Of a stretch of 64,000 nt of DNA, positions 47,263 to 57,181 are shown one piece after another. Each line of letters begins with the position of its first letter. The first letter of the stretch is position 1. This stretch comes from Emticicia aquatilis (GTDB taxonomy: Bacteria > Bacteroidota > Bacteroidia > Cytophagales > Spirosomataceae): NCBI RefSeq assembly GCF_014644295.1, contig NZ_BMKK01000008.1:124001-188000 (forward strand), in the 5' to 3' direction. Under the pieces are notes generated by a model. That model was not told where the DNA came from. It searched no databases and worked only from the letters and a program-made list of their open reading frames with translations. A program made the translations under genes and the position numbers.

Positions 47263-48620
47263 ATCGTAAAATCTTCTGCTAAGTTTTTAGAAAGTTGTCG
47301 TAGTTCAAATTGAACATTATTTCTTAAATCAGGACTTTTAAGTGCCAATTTTCTCGCTCTATTTAGTAATTCTTTTTTGTCAAAATCTTTGTCTTTTTTA
47401 TATGCTTTTTCTAATTCCGTTTGAAAATCTTCAATTTCATGTTCTACTGTTTGTCCATACATTTGGGTTGGCTCAATATCATAGATTTCATTTAATACCT
47501 CATCAATTGGCATCGAAGTAGATGAAATTGTTGGTTTTTCAGATTTACAATGACCATCAGCATCTAATTTTAATTCGTAGATATATGCTCCATCAACTGA
47601 ATTGACTATAAATGGTGAGTGCGTTGTAATAAAAATCTGAGCATTCTTGAAGAGTTTCTGCACTACTGGCAAAATCTTTCGCTGCCATGAAGGATGCAAA
47701 TGCACTTCTATTTCATCTAAAAATAAAATAAATTCTCGTTCAAAAATTGGTAAATCATCTTTCCATTTCAAGGCATCCATTCGCATGATTAAATCACCAA
47801 GCCATGAAATGATTGAGCGTAAACCATCGGGTAGGAGGTCGAAGTCTAATTCTTGACCTTGTTTTACGGCTACGACTTTTAGTTTTTCATTTTTAAACTT
47901 AAAATCTATCGGAATCTCAATTATTTGCTCAATTATTTGCTTTAAAGTTTCAATCCCTCTGCTATATTTTTCTACCTCTGTCGTATTTCCTTCAAAAAAA
48001 GCACTGTTTCTCTGTGCCATTTTATTGGCAAGCCATTCATTTAGAGAATAATCGTTTGCATTATTCTTTTTATTAAATTCTAACGCATTTTCAAGTGGAT
48101 TATAGTTTTCTTTTTCTTTGATGCTTATGTTTTCTTGATGTTCAATGAAACGGTAACCTGAGTAGGCAAAGGCTGTAAAGGTTAATCCATTACTTTGACG
48201 GTATTCACTATATAAAATCTTATTTTCTTCTAATGTTTTTTCAGGATTACTTTGATAAATAGAAGGAAAACCGTGATTACTTTTTCCTATATTTCTATCA
48301 GTTTTTATTATGAAAATTTCTCCATTAATATCAGCACATTTAATCGTAGCTGTTGATTTATATGGTAGTAATTTTTTAAAAAAAATATATTCAAAATTAT
48401 TTTTAGAAAGACCATCCTGATTATACCAAATATCTGAATTAAAAGGTTCAGTGTATAACATCCCACTCGCCAACGCCTGCAAAATCGTAGTCTTTCCAGT
48501 ACCATTTTGTCCTGTAAGGATATGAATTTCGGCCATGTCTTTGTCCTGCTTTTCGGGAAAAGAAATGGTTTCATCCTCAAAAACTCCGATATTTTTTAAC
48601 GTAAGACTTCTGATTTTCAT
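47259..48620 (-). CDS. ptuA: AAA/ABC-type ATPase, PtuA-like (Septu defence)
   Basis: 453 residues. An SMC/RecF-like ATPase head split by a helical insertion: KNIGVFEDETISF, Walker A GQNGTGKTT at 37-45, a signature-like LPDGLRSIISWLGDLI, Walker B FILFLDEIEVHLHPSWQ, and the switch His in IFITTHSPFIVNS. The C-terminal ~90 residues (IDEVLNEIYDIEPTQMYGQ, then charged helices) are as in AAA_21/AAA_15 proteins paired with HNH nucleases. It is the first gene of ptuA-ptuB-glyS on the minus strand, and divergent from the HhH gene. Confidence 0.85.
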   Translation of the reverse strand: MKIRSLTLKNIGVFEDETISFPEKQDKDMAEIHILTGQNGTGKTTILQALASGMLYTEPFNSDIWYNQDGLSKNNFEYIFFKKLLPYKSTATIKCADINGEIFIIKTDRNIGKSNHGFPSIYQSNPEKTLEENKILYSEYRQSNGLTFTAFAYSGYRFIEHQENISIKEKENYNPLENALEFNKKNNANDYSLNEWLANKMAQRNSAFFEGNTTEVEKYSRGIETLKQIIEQIIEIPIDFKFKNEKLKVVAVKQGQELDFDLLPDGLRSIISWLGDLIMRMDALKWKDDLPIFEREFILFLDEIEVHLHPSWQRKILPVVQKLFKNAQIFITTHSPFIVNSVDGAYIYELKLDADGHCKSEKPTISSTSMPIDEVLNEIYDIEPTQMYGQTVEHEIEDFQTELEKAYKKDKDFDKKELLNRARKLALKSPDLRNNVQFELRQLSKNLAEDFTI

Positions 48621-48720
48621 CCTTTGAATAAATTTTCATCACAAAATTAACGAAAACCTTGCAAATACTTTGCCTATATCTTAATTTTTGCCGATAATTC
48701 AATTTTTGCTGCTGTTAACA

Positions 48721-49719
48721 ATGAAAAAACTAACGACTTTCGTTCGTAATCTACTCAGTGTGTCGCCTGCCGAAGCCAAAGGAGCAGTCATTATTTTCGG
48801 AATCATTCTTTTACTTATTTTCCTTATGTTTGGGGCTGACTGGTTCTTTGCTCAGAAACCGCAAAATTTGGTTATTTCTTCCCCTAAAATGTTGGATAGT
48901 CTAACGGTTTCGTTAGATAGTCGGAAGCCTAATTACAATAATTCGTATCAATATGGCGGACAAAAATTCGACAAATTTGAGTCAAACAAAAAAGCTTACA
49001 AAAACTTCAATTTCGACCCTAATACGGCTTCGGTTGAGCAATTTGAAGCTTTAGGTTTGCCCAAATTTATTGCTGAACGCATCGAAAAATACCGTAGTAA
49101 AGGTGGAAAGTTTAGAAAGAAAGAAGATTTTGCGAAAATCTATGGTTTATTGCCCGATACGTATGAGCGTTTAGAGCCTTATATTAATTTGCCATCGGCC
49201 GACGATGAATCTTTACGCACGCCACAAGCTGAAGCTACCAATATGGAGCGAGTAGCTTCTGGTTCGCCGATTGTAGATAAGCCTAATGAGTCTAAAGAAG
49301 TAAGCCCAAAAGTAAATTTGAAACAACCTACTCGTTTTGATTTGAACGCAAGCGATACAACTGATTTTATGAAAATCAAAGGAATCGGCTCGGGCTATGC
49401 TAAACGAATTATCAAATTCAGAGATATGTTGGGAGGTTTTGCCAGTGCCGAGCAAGTAAGAGAAACCTACGGCCTTCCGCCCGAAACTGCCGATGAATTA
49501 TTGAAGTATGCTTTTGTGAAGAGCGGAGTAAGGAAACTAAAAGTTAATCAATTAAGTCTCACTGATTTTCGTCATCCATACCTGAAATATTTTCAAGCAA
49601 AAGCGATTATTGCTTATCGTGACCAACATGGTCTTTTTAAGAGTGCCGAAGATTTAAAACAGGTAAAAGTATTAGATGAAGCAACGCTGTTGAAAATATT
49701 ACCTTACATTGAGTTTTAA
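48721..49719 (+). CDS. helix-hairpin-helix (ComEA-like) membrane-anchored protein
   Basis: 332 residues from ATG 48721 (MKKLTTFVRNLLSVSPAEAKG). One N-terminal membrane helix (GAVIIFGIILLLIFLMF), a linker, then three HhH units: FDPNTASVEQFEALGLPKFI with YRSKGGKFRKKEDFAKIYGL; FDLNASDTTDFMKIKGIGSG with FRDMLGGFASAEQV; and FRHPYLKYFQAKAIIAYRDQ with GLFKSAEDL. ComEA-type HhH domains bind double-stranded DNA non-specifically during uptake; this family (SPAEAKG start) is frequent in Bacteroidota. DNA binding outside the membrane is therefore plausible, but there are no competence genes nearby. Confidence 0.88.
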   Translation: MKKLTTFVRNLLSVSPAEAKGAVIIFGIILLLIFLMFGADWFFAQKPQNLVISSPKMLDSLTVSLDSRKPNYNNSYQYGGQKFDKFESNKKAYKNFNFDPNTASVEQFEALGLPKFIAERIEKYRSKGGKFRKKEDFAKIYGLLPDTYERLEPYINLPSADDESLRTPQAEATNMERVASGSPIVDKPNESKEVSPKVNLKQPTRFDLNASDTTDFMKIKGIGSGYAKRIIKFRDMLGGFASAEQVRETYGLPPETADELLKYAFVKSGVRKLKVNQLSLTDFRHPYLKYFQAKAIIAYRDQHGLFKSAEDLKQVKVLDEATLLKILPYIEF

Positions 49720-49724
49720 AAATG

Positions 49725-49749
49725 GTTGGGGCTTATTGTAAGCCCCAAC
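49725..49749. terminator. hairpin between convergent genes
   Basis: Perfect 11-bp stem GTTGGGGCTTA / TAAGCCCCAAC with loop TTG. The T-run is weak on both sides, better on the minus strand. Confidence 0.7.
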
Positions 49750-49755
49750 TAATTA

Positions 49756-52137
49756 TCAGAATTTAAAATTATATGACAAAGAAGGTATCGGAGAACCAAA
49801 AACTACTAATTTATATGAGTTAATAGCAGTACCCGTACTACGTACAAAAACCGAATACGCATTTTTCTTACCATAAACATTAAAGACAGTAAAGGTAAAA
49901 TGGCTCTTGAATCGCTTATCTTTCATGCCTGGCTGATAGATATTCCAAGCAAAATCAAGGCGGTGATAATCGGGTAGGCGGGCATTGTTACGTACACCAT
50001 AGTATGGATAACTTCGAGCTTGATACACGATGAATCCCTCGGGTAAAGTATATGGACGGCCAGTGCTGTATGAGAAATTAAATGAAAAATCGTGGTGAGT
50101 TCCTTGATTGATAATTAAAGAGGCATTGAAAGAGTGGGGGCGGTCATAATTGGCTGAATACCAATTACCAAAGTTGATTTGTTCTCCAAACCCACTTCCT
50201 TCATAAACTTTATTCATCGAACGAGAATACGTATAGTTTATCCAACCAGTAGTTTCTCCTTTTTTCTTAGAAAACATTACTTCCAAACCATACGAGCGAT
50301 TTTTACCTTGTAAAAGCTGAGTTTCTGGGTGTCCGTCTAACAAGAAATCTGCACCAGGTTTATAATCAATAATGTTGTTTGTCAGGCGATAATAGGCTTC
50401 TAACGAAAACTCGTAAATATTTCCTCTTAGGTTATGGAAAAGTCCACCCGAAAGCAATGTACTAACTTGTGGTTTGATATGTATATCTGAGCTTTTCCAA
50501 CGAGAGGTTGGCAATGGCGTAGTGGTATTGGTTACTACTTGCATATATTGACGCATCAAGTTATACCCAAATTTCACTGATGTACGTTCATTCAAGGAAT
50601 ATTTCACTCCCAAACGTGGCTCAACTCCACCATACGATTTCATTACTTGACCTTTGCCATAAACAAGAGTATCTCTCGCCGAGAACGCATCTCTTGGCTC
50701 GCCTTCTGCGTAGGTTTGCACTGTGCCAGCCCCGAGAGCAAAAAACTGAGAATATCTCGCTCCAACCGAAAGCGTAGCCTTAGGTGATAAAGTTATTTCA
50801 TCTTCTGCATGAATAGCGGTTTCGAGAGCGTGTTCTCTTGGAGTAGTAACCGATAAAACACTTTTACTTGTGCCTGGAATTAATTGACCTGGGTCGATGT
50901 CGTATCGTGTTCCACTTACACCAACTTCTATGCGGTGTTTTTCGGACGAATAGTTTAGATTACTTTTAAGTTGTTTGTAAGTAATACCCGATTGTAAAAC
51001 TACTTTATTAGTAGAGTTGAGTTCGGGAAGTAAAGTTTTAGGTACATAATCGGCCGATACAACAGTTGTTTGTAAATTAAACTTATTGTTTATTGCATAA
51101 AACCATCGAGCCGAAAAGCTTTTGCTTCGGTAATCATACTGAGTAGAGGTAGCATTGATAGCTCCGATTGCTCCCAAAAGTTTTGTTTGGAAAAAATCTT
51201 TGCTATAATACCCCGATGCCGTTACTGTATTTTTACTATTGACTCTCCAGAAAATCTTGCTCACTAAATCGGCAAAGTTGGCTTTAATATCATTGAGTTT
51301 GGGCGAAACAACAGGCAATAAAAAATCATTGTAAGAAGCACGCCCCGAAACCATGATGCCAAGTTTATCTTTAATGATTGGAGCATCGACCGTCAGACGA
51401 TTTGAAACAAAGCTGATACCACCACTCATTTTGAATTTGTCAAGCGATGGTTGTTGCAGCGAAACATCCATTACTGAGGCTGCACGTCCACCGAATCGGG
51501 CAGGAGTATTTCCTTTGTAAACTTCAACACTCGAAGCTGCTTCTGACGGAAAAGCGGTAAACAAACCAAACATGTGAGTTGGATTGAAAATCGGAATATC
51601 GTCGAGCAATAATAAGTTTTGGTCGGTCGTACCTCCACGAATATTTACCCCGTTTGATGCTTCCCCAACACTCGTAACCCCCGGTAGCATTTGTAATCCA
51701 CGCAAAATATCTACCTCGCCAATGGCAGCAGGTAGTTTTCGTAAGGTTTTGATACTGAGTTGATTAACTCCCAGAAGTGGACGCTGGATATTTGATTCTG
51801 CACCTTTGCTTGATACAATTACTTCTTCTAATTCGTTTTCAACCAAACGCAATGAATAGTTCTTTTCAATGTCTCTGCGTAAATAAATCACCTCTCTCAA
51901 AGGTCGATAACCCACAAATTTTACTGAAATGGCGTGTTCGCCCGAAGGTAATAGTAAATCGAAATGTCCCTTATCATCGGTCAATCCTCCAAATTTCCCA
52001 AAGTCGATATTGATAGAGGCTTTTGGTAATGGTCTTCCATCTAAAGTATCACGGATGTAGCCACGAAAGTGATAATTGACCTGAGCAGAAGCCGTGAGAC
52101 TGACAAGGAAAATTAGAATTAAGTATATTTTTTTCAT
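49756..52137 (-). CDS. TonB-dependent receptor with carboxypeptidase-like N-domain (second of two)
   Basis: 793 residues with signal peptide (KKIYLILIFLVSLTASA). Order: CarboxypepD_reg-like/FecR-like beta domain (VNYHFRGYIRDTLDGRPLPK to RDIEKNYSLRLV), plug domain (LRKLPAAIGEVDILRGLQML, GVNIRGGTTDQNLLLLDDIP), and a 22-strand-type outer-membrane barrel ending in the aromatic NFKF. It should import a ligand by TonB energy. Last gene of the minus-strand unit after two DUF4249 lipoproteins (gap 36 nt). No SusC-type fusion with TEED motifs is seen, so the ligand is not predictable. Confidence 0.92.
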   Translation of the reverse strand: MKKIYLILIFLVSLTASAQVNYHFRGYIRDTLDGRPLPKASINIDFGKFGGLTDDKGHFDLLLPSGEHAISVKFVGYRPLREVIYLRRDIEKNYSLRLVENELEEVIVSSKGAESNIQRPLLGVNQLSIKTLRKLPAAIGEVDILRGLQMLPGVTSVGEASNGVNIRGGTTDQNLLLLDDIPIFNPTHMFGLFTAFPSEAASSVEVYKGNTPARFGGRAASVMDVSLQQPSLDKFKMSGGISFVSNRLTVDAPIIKDKLGIMVSGRASYNDFLLPVVSPKLNDIKANFADLVSKIFWRVNSKNTVTASGYYSKDFFQTKLLGAIGAINATSTQYDYRSKSFSARWFYAINNKFNLQTTVVSADYVPKTLLPELNSTNKVVLQSGITYKQLKSNLNYSSEKHRIEVGVSGTRYDIDPGQLIPGTSKSVLSVTTPREHALETAIHAEDEITLSPKATLSVGARYSQFFALGAGTVQTYAEGEPRDAFSARDTLVYGKGQVMKSYGGVEPRLGVKYSLNERTSVKFGYNLMRQYMQVVTNTTTPLPTSRWKSSDIHIKPQVSTLLSGGLFHNLRGNIYEFSLEAYYRLTNNIIDYKPGADFLLDGHPETQLLQGKNRSYGLEVMFSKKKGETTGWINYTYSRSMNKVYEGSGFGEQINFGNWYSANYDRPHSFNASLIINQGTHHDFSFNFSYSTGRPYTLPEGFIVYQARSYPYYGVRNNARLPDYHRLDFAWNIYQPGMKDKRFKSHFTFTVFNVYGKKNAYSVFVRSTGTAINSYKLVVFGSPIPSLSYNFKF

Positions 52138-52173
52138 ATTTGAAACAGTATCAAGAGATGTAAAATTGGGATA

Positions 52174-53343
52174 TTAGTTTAACCAACCATTAGGTCTGCT
52201 CGGTGTACGAGTTTGACTTGCCACACACTGAGCAAAAGGAGGACGAGTGAGGTCATTTCCCATCGGTTCGGGACTTAGCGGATGGTCAAGTAACCCAATT
52301 GGATTAACGTTTTTACCTTCAGCTCCTTTTCTATCAATCCAATATCTTACCGTACGCACACTCGCTACCATAAAAAAGCCAGCGATTGATTCGTTCGGGT
52401 TATTCACATTCTTGATATTTCCAATGAGTGCCGCAGGCGGAGTATCAACCAAGCTACCGTTGTTTTGAACTTGGTCAGCCAATAATTTAAAATAACGATA
52501 AGCTGCTGGCGAAATAGACTGTTGTTTGATTTCAATCAATGCACCTCGCACATTATAGTAAGGTATTTTGGCAATTAATCGGTTATTTATCGGCTGGCCG
52601 TTTGAATAAATATCAGTAAAAACATTCAAATCTTTGCTGGCCAAAATATCCCAACAATCTCCCGGACAAAAGTAATCGAAGGTCTGACCCGCAAAAGCTC
52701 TTTCTTCACGACAACGAGCAGGAGCAGGGTTCAAGAAATAGCGACCATTATAGCAAGTGGCACATACATTCTGGCGTTCCCAGAGTTTCCATGTCCATAA
52801 ATAGTTATTCTTGGCATTGGCGGGGTCTTGGGTGTCAAGATAGATATAATTACCAGGGTCGAAATAGTTATTTCCTCTTTCTATTCCAGCAACTTTAAAT
52901 TCATCATGAACCCCAATAATTTCTGGTACTTTGGTTACTTGGTCTTCGGCAGATTCATATTGTGTGCCATCGGCTTTCGAGAATACCAATTTGTAATTTA
53001 CACCCGGTTGAAGCTTAAAAGTGCTTGGAAGTGCATAGATGCCTTGTCCTTTTTCGGTGAGCAAAAGACGCTCAGTTCCACCAACAATTACCTCAACTTT
53101 TGCTTTTAATATAGGTTGCGAATAAGCCGAACCATTTGAATTGACCGACTCAGCAAGAGAAATGGTTTGTTCGTCGGTAGTATCTGTTAGTGTGGCATCA
53201 ACCGTCAGAATTCTTAACACGCTCTCAACATTTAGCTGGAAAGGCTCGACACATGAACACACCCATAAGCCCAGTGCTATGGTTAATAGCGTAATTTTTT
53301 TGTTTATCACTTTAGTAGAATTGAATAAATGTATTTTTGACAA
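52174..53343 (-). CDS. DUF4249 lipoprotein (paralogue B)
   Basis: 389 residues. Lipoprotein signal with lipobox in LGLWVCSC, then VEPFQLNVES, the typical DUF4249 beginning, and the shared blocks EDQVTKVPEIIGVHDEF, YIYLDTQDPANAKNNYLW, RLIAKIPYYNVRGALIEIKQ and PPAALIGNIKNVNNP. DUF4249 proteins are regularly encoded next to TonB receptors of this type and probably act as a surface-exposed partner, as SusD does for SusC; this is inference. The start could be a few codons downstream. It is about as long as, and clearly homologous to, the next upstream gene, showing tandem duplication. Confidence 0.9.
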   Translation of the reverse strand: MSKIHLFNSTKVINKKITLLTIALGLWVCSCVEPFQLNVESVLRILTVDATLTDTTDEQTISLAESVNSNGSAYSQPILKAKVEVIVGGTERLLLTEKGQGIYALPSTFKLQPGVNYKLVFSKADGTQYESAEDQVTKVPEIIGVHDEFKVAGIERGNNYFDPGNYIYLDTQDPANAKNNYLWTWKLWERQNVCATCYNGRYFLNPAPARCREERAFAGQTFDYFCPGDCWDILASKDLNVFTDIYSNGQPINNRLIAKIPYYNVRGALIEIKQQSISPAAYRYFKLLADQVQNNGSLVDTPPAALIGNIKNVNNPNESIAGFFMVASVRTVRYWIDRKGAEGKNVNPIGLLDHPLSPEPMGNDLTRPPFAQCVASQTRTPSRPNGWLN

Positions 53344-53456
53344 ATATAAGAATTCTAAGGAATGATTGAAATTAAAAGATGCTTAAAGCCTAATTATGAG
53401 ATGAATCAATAGATTGTGTAGCTTTTTACCGATAATTCTGATAATTTATCTGAAAA

Positions 53457-54587
53457 TTAATCACGCCACCCTTTGGGCTTAAAGGGTGTACGACTTGGGC
53501 TTAATATACATGGAGTGAGCGGTGGCCTACCAGGAATATCGCTCATGGGTTCTTCTCGTATGGAGTGGTCACGCAGACCAGTCGGGGTTAATTTTTGTGC
53601 AATAGGGTCTTTGCGGTCAATCCAATACTTGACATATCGAACCCCAGTAACCATAAAAAATCCGGCAACAATTTCTTGCGGATTACTGACATTACGAACA
53701 TTACCAACCAGTGCAGCAGGAGGGGTATCAACCAAACTTCCGTTGTTTTGTACTTGTTCGGCAAGGAGTTTTAGGTACTGATATGCACTCGGTGAAACTG
53801 ATTGTTGTTTGATTTCTATCAAAGCTCCCGATGAATTATAGTAGGGGATTTTTGCAATAAGTCGATTATTAATTGGGTTACCATTGGTGTAAATATCAGT
53901 AAAAACGTTTAATTCTTGGCTGAAAAACATTTCCCAGCAGTTTCCATCGCAATAATAATCATAAGTAATACCTTCGTATCCTCTTTCGGTTTTACAGCCA
54001 GATGGGCGAGGCGTATCAAAATATCGACCACCTTCACACGTAAAACAAACATCTTGGCGTTCCCATAGTTGCCATGACCAGACATAACTGTTTTTTTCTT
54101 CAACGGGGTCTTTTGTATCGAGATATACATAATTGGCGTGTTCATAGCCAAAACTTCTTTCTATACCATTGAATACAAACTTATCATGTACATTGATGAT
54201 TTCGGGAACAGTAAACATTTTGTCTTCACTCGATTCGTATTTCGTTCCATCGGCTTTCGTGAAAATTAATTTGTAAGTATTACCTGGTTTTGCTCGAAAT
54301 GTTGCAGGAAGAGCATATTTTCCTAAGCCTTTTTCTATGAAAGGTATTCTTGTGGTTCCGTTCACTTCTAATTCGGCAGACACTTTCAGCACAGGAAATG
54401 CAACTACCTTCCCAAATGAATTTACTGATTCAGTGATACTAATTGTTTGTTCGTCGCTACTATCGGTTAGGGTAGCTTCTACGGTGAGTAGGCGTAAAGT
54501 ACTCTTGATGTTTAGATTAAAAGGCTCAACGCAAGAGCAAATCCATAAGGCTATTGTGGCTATCAATAGTATGATATTTCTGTTCAT
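53457..54587 (-). CDS. DUF4249 lipoprotein (paralogue A)
   Basis: 376 residues; lipobox in LWICSCVEPFNLN. Shares with its neighbour the stretches LTDSSDEQTIS, KIPYYNSSGALIEIKQQSVS, LLAEQVQNNGSLVDTPPAAL and FFMVTGVRYVKYWIDRKDP, with the same four-Cys region (VCFTCEGGRYF, YYCDGNCWEMF) that suggests disulfides. It lies 66 nt after the first TonB receptor. With paralogue B it forms a symmetric receptor-lipoprotein-lipoprotein-receptor unit. Confidence 0.9.
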   Translation of the reverse strand: MNRNIILLIATIALWICSCVEPFNLNIKSTLRLLTVEATLTDSSDEQTISITESVNSFGKVVAFPVLKVSAELEVNGTTRIPFIEKGLGKYALPATFRAKPGNTYKLIFTKADGTKYESSEDKMFTVPEIINVHDKFVFNGIERSFGYEHANYVYLDTKDPVEEKNSYVWSWQLWERQDVCFTCEGGRYFDTPRPSGCKTERGYEGITYDYYCDGNCWEMFFSQELNVFTDIYTNGNPINNRLIAKIPYYNSSGALIEIKQQSVSPSAYQYLKLLAEQVQNNGSLVDTPPAALVGNVRNVSNPQEIVAGFFMVTGVRYVKYWIDRKDPIAQKLTPTGLRDHSIREEPMSDIPGRPPLTPCILSPSRTPFKPKGWRD

Positions 54588-54652
54588 GGTAAGTGCCTTT
54601 TTTGATATAAAATGTTTGAATGATTGTGATTTAATAATGATTTTCGTTTGTC

Positions 54653-57046
54653 TTAAAAATCAAGTTGATAGCTTAAAATTGGCACTAAACCACTGCCTGA
54701 TTTTCGGGGTTCGAGTTTGTTGTTTACACTATTGTACTGAACGCTTGTATAATTAATATGGTTCGTGACATTCTGCATATCAAGCGAAAAAACCGAAGCT
54801 GTATTCTTGCGATTACTACGGTACGATACCCGTCCATCTATTCTAAAATAATTAGGAGCATACGCCGAATAATCAGCCCCTTTAAGTGCCACATAGCGTT
54901 TTTGTTTGGCTGATTCTACTTCGTCGATTGGGGTATAGCGATACCCTCCATTGAAAATCGAACGCCCTCCGACTTGAAAAACCGAGCCATTTTTAAAGGT
55001 AAATTCTCGTCCAAAAGTTAATGCTGTACTAAATCTATCATTAAATGCTGAATTATAAATGCTTCCATCGAAGGTTTGATATTTAGCATCGAATATGGAA
55101 CCTGTAATGAGTAAGTAATATTTTTTCGAGAAAAAACGCTCAATCGACATATCAATGCCTTTGTTTTTTCCTTTTCCTTGGCTCACAGTTGGAGTTTCGG
55201 GGAAACTTTCGGCATAATTCAACATCCAATAGGTCGAACCCGCTTTCGGTTCGACAGGCACACGATTCAATAATTGATAGTAGGCTTCAATCGAAAACTT
55301 CCAAAGTTTAGGCGTGATATAATTGTAGCTAAGGATGAAGTGGTTGGAGCGTGGAAATTGCAGATTGGCGTTTGCCTTGGTTGTAACTACTTTTCCATCA
55401 ACACTATCTTTTCTTACATAAAAATATGCACTCATAGGTAAAAACTGACTATGAAGACCATACGCAAAACTTACACTATGTGCATTAGGCGAGCGATATT
55501 GAATCGAAAAACGTGGCTCTAAAGATGAGGTTTTATTCAGAAACAAATACATAAAGTGCAAACCAGCATTCATAGTTAAACCTTTGGCAACATTCTGTAC
55601 GATTTGGGCATAAGCCTGCCCAGTCTGAGTATTTCCACTACCGTTTACTGAGGTTTGCCGACCAACATTAAACTGATTGATGTCTGAAACATTGGTACGA
55701 GGTGCGGTTTCTTTGAAGAATGTAAAATCAACAAAGTTTATGATAGCCCCTGCTTTTAATCGGGTTTTACTGCTGAATTTATAATTATAGGCCGCCGAAG
55801 TTGCCAATCGAGCCTCCTCATATTTTTGGGTTTCGTAGCGATACGGTACATTTTGGCGGTTAAGCGTATCAGCCGTACGGTTGATAGAGCTACCAATGGC
55901 AGCTATTACTAATTTCAAAGAAGATTTTGCATTGAGATTGGCGTTGTATGTTACGCCAACAGCACCCATATTGGCGGGTCTTATTCGGTCTTCCCAGTTA
56001 TCAGATTTTCCCAAAACACGCTTTTCAGGGTCTTCAACTGGCATATAATGCTCCTTGCTCAAGCCGCCTAAGCCAAATATCGTTGTTGTTTTTTTGCCAT
56101 CTTTACTATGAAATGCCAAATTGAATGATAAATCTTGAAAGTTGTTAGTAACACGCTCTCCAACCAAATAAATGCCCATTTGGCTCAATAAACCTAAGGT
56201 AGAATATCGATAATTGACCAGATACGAAGAGCGTCCTTTTTGAATGGCACCTTCGGTTGAAAAATCAAGTCCTAAAACACCTATTTTAGTTCTATACTGA
56301 CGTTTTTGTTGATTTCCTTCTCTAAAACGAATATCAAAAGCACCCGATAAAGCATTTCCATATTCAGCTGGCATTCCGCCCGTAAAAAAGTCGGAACGGC
56401 TCATTAATTGTGCCGAGAAAACCGTAATGCCACCACCACCCGAGCCTGGTTGGGCAAAATGATTCGGATTCGGAATATCAATGCCTTCGAGTCGCCACAA
56501 AATCCCAAAAGGAGAGTTTCCTCTAACAATAATTTTATTTTCGGTTTCGTCACGCCCTGCTTTCACTCCAGGATATGAAATCGCCATACGCCCAGGGTCA
56601 TTGACCGACGCAGGAATACGTTCGGTTTCTTCGGTAGTAAACGACCTCGCACTGACATACGCCAAATCATTCACTGGCCGACTGGTATTTTGTGAAGCAG
56701 TTATTTTTACTTCTTGAAGCTCGCCTGTACTTTCTTTCAAATCAATCGTCAGTACAACTTCTCTAACTGAGTTTAAAATAAACTCTTCGCTCGAAAAAGT
56801 TTCATAACCAATAGAAGTACACTTAACTGCACGTCGGCCGATACTTACATTTGGAATCGAAAAATTGCCCGAAACATCACTTATACCGCCCTGTGTAGTG
56901 CCAACAACTGTAATGGAAGCTCCAACAACTGGTTGGCGAGTAACACGGTCAATGATTGTTCCTCTGATAGTTTGAGTTTTGTTCTGTGCCAAAACAGAAA
57001 GGCTACAAATGATAACAAAAAGATAAGTAAGTGAGAGGTACTTCAT
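54653..57046 (-). CDS. TonB-dependent receptor with carboxypeptidase-like N-domain (first of two)
   Basis: 797 residues with signal peptide (YLSLTYLFVIICSLSVLA). N-domain GTIIDRVTRQPVVGASITVV to VLTIDLKESTGELQEVKIT, plug with ISYPGVKAGRDETENKIIVR and SPFGILWRLEGIDIPNPNHF, then the beta-barrel ending in a short IL/SYQLDF terminus. It opens the four-gene minus-strand unit; a -7 element lies about 30 nt upstream. The barrel region differs much from the second receptor, so the two may import different ligands or form a pair. Confidence 0.92.
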   Translation of the reverse strand: MKYLSLTYLFVIICSLSVLAQNKTQTIRGTIIDRVTRQPVVGASITVVGTTQGGISDVSGNFSIPNVSIGRRAVKCTSIGYETFSSEEFILNSVREVVLTIDLKESTGELQEVKITASQNTSRPVNDLAYVSARSFTTEETERIPASVNDPGRMAISYPGVKAGRDETENKIIVRGNSPFGILWRLEGIDIPNPNHFAQPGSGGGGITVFSAQLMSRSDFFTGGMPAEYGNALSGAFDIRFREGNQQKRQYRTKIGVLGLDFSTEGAIQKGRSSYLVNYRYSTLGLLSQMGIYLVGERVTNNFQDLSFNLAFHSKDGKKTTTIFGLGGLSKEHYMPVEDPEKRVLGKSDNWEDRIRPANMGAVGVTYNANLNAKSSLKLVIAAIGSSINRTADTLNRQNVPYRYETQKYEEARLATSAAYNYKFSSKTRLKAGAIINFVDFTFFKETAPRTNVSDINQFNVGRQTSVNGSGNTQTGQAYAQIVQNVAKGLTMNAGLHFMYLFLNKTSSLEPRFSIQYRSPNAHSVSFAYGLHSQFLPMSAYFYVRKDSVDGKVVTTKANANLQFPRSNHFILSYNYITPKLWKFSIEAYYQLLNRVPVEPKAGSTYWMLNYAESFPETPTVSQGKGKNKGIDMSIERFFSKKYYLLITGSIFDAKYQTFDGSIYNSAFNDRFSTALTFGREFTFKNGSVFQVGGRSIFNGGYRYTPIDEVESAKQKRYVALKGADYSAYAPNYFRIDGRVSYRSNRKNTASVFSLDMQNVTNHINYTSVQYNSVNNKLEPRKSGSGLVPILSYQLDF

Positions 57047-57077
57047 CTAATCTAAAGTGGTTGAATATAAATGTGTT

Positions 57078-57085
57078 CAAATGTA
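57078..57085 (-). promoter_or_regulatory. -7 element (TACATTTG, minus strand) of the TonB/DUF4249 unit
   Basis: Exact consensus TAnnTTTG read on the minus strand, 32 nt before the receptor start; the -33 element is not evident. Confidence 0.5.
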
Positions 57086-57137
57086 TAAAAATCTTTGAAT
57101 ATTTCTGCTGGTTAGCTGTTTTTTGAGTTGTAGCGTT

Positions 57138-57145
57138 TATCTTTG
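57138..57145 (+). promoter_or_regulatory. -7 element (TATCTTTG) of the M24 peptidase gene
   Basis: Exact TAnnTTTG match 37 nt upstream of ATG 57182; -33 element not evident. The two promoters of this divergent region lie about 55 nt apart. Confidence 0.5.
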
Positions 57146-57181
57146 AATTTTAGAATTGACATTTCCAAGCCTACCTTCATC

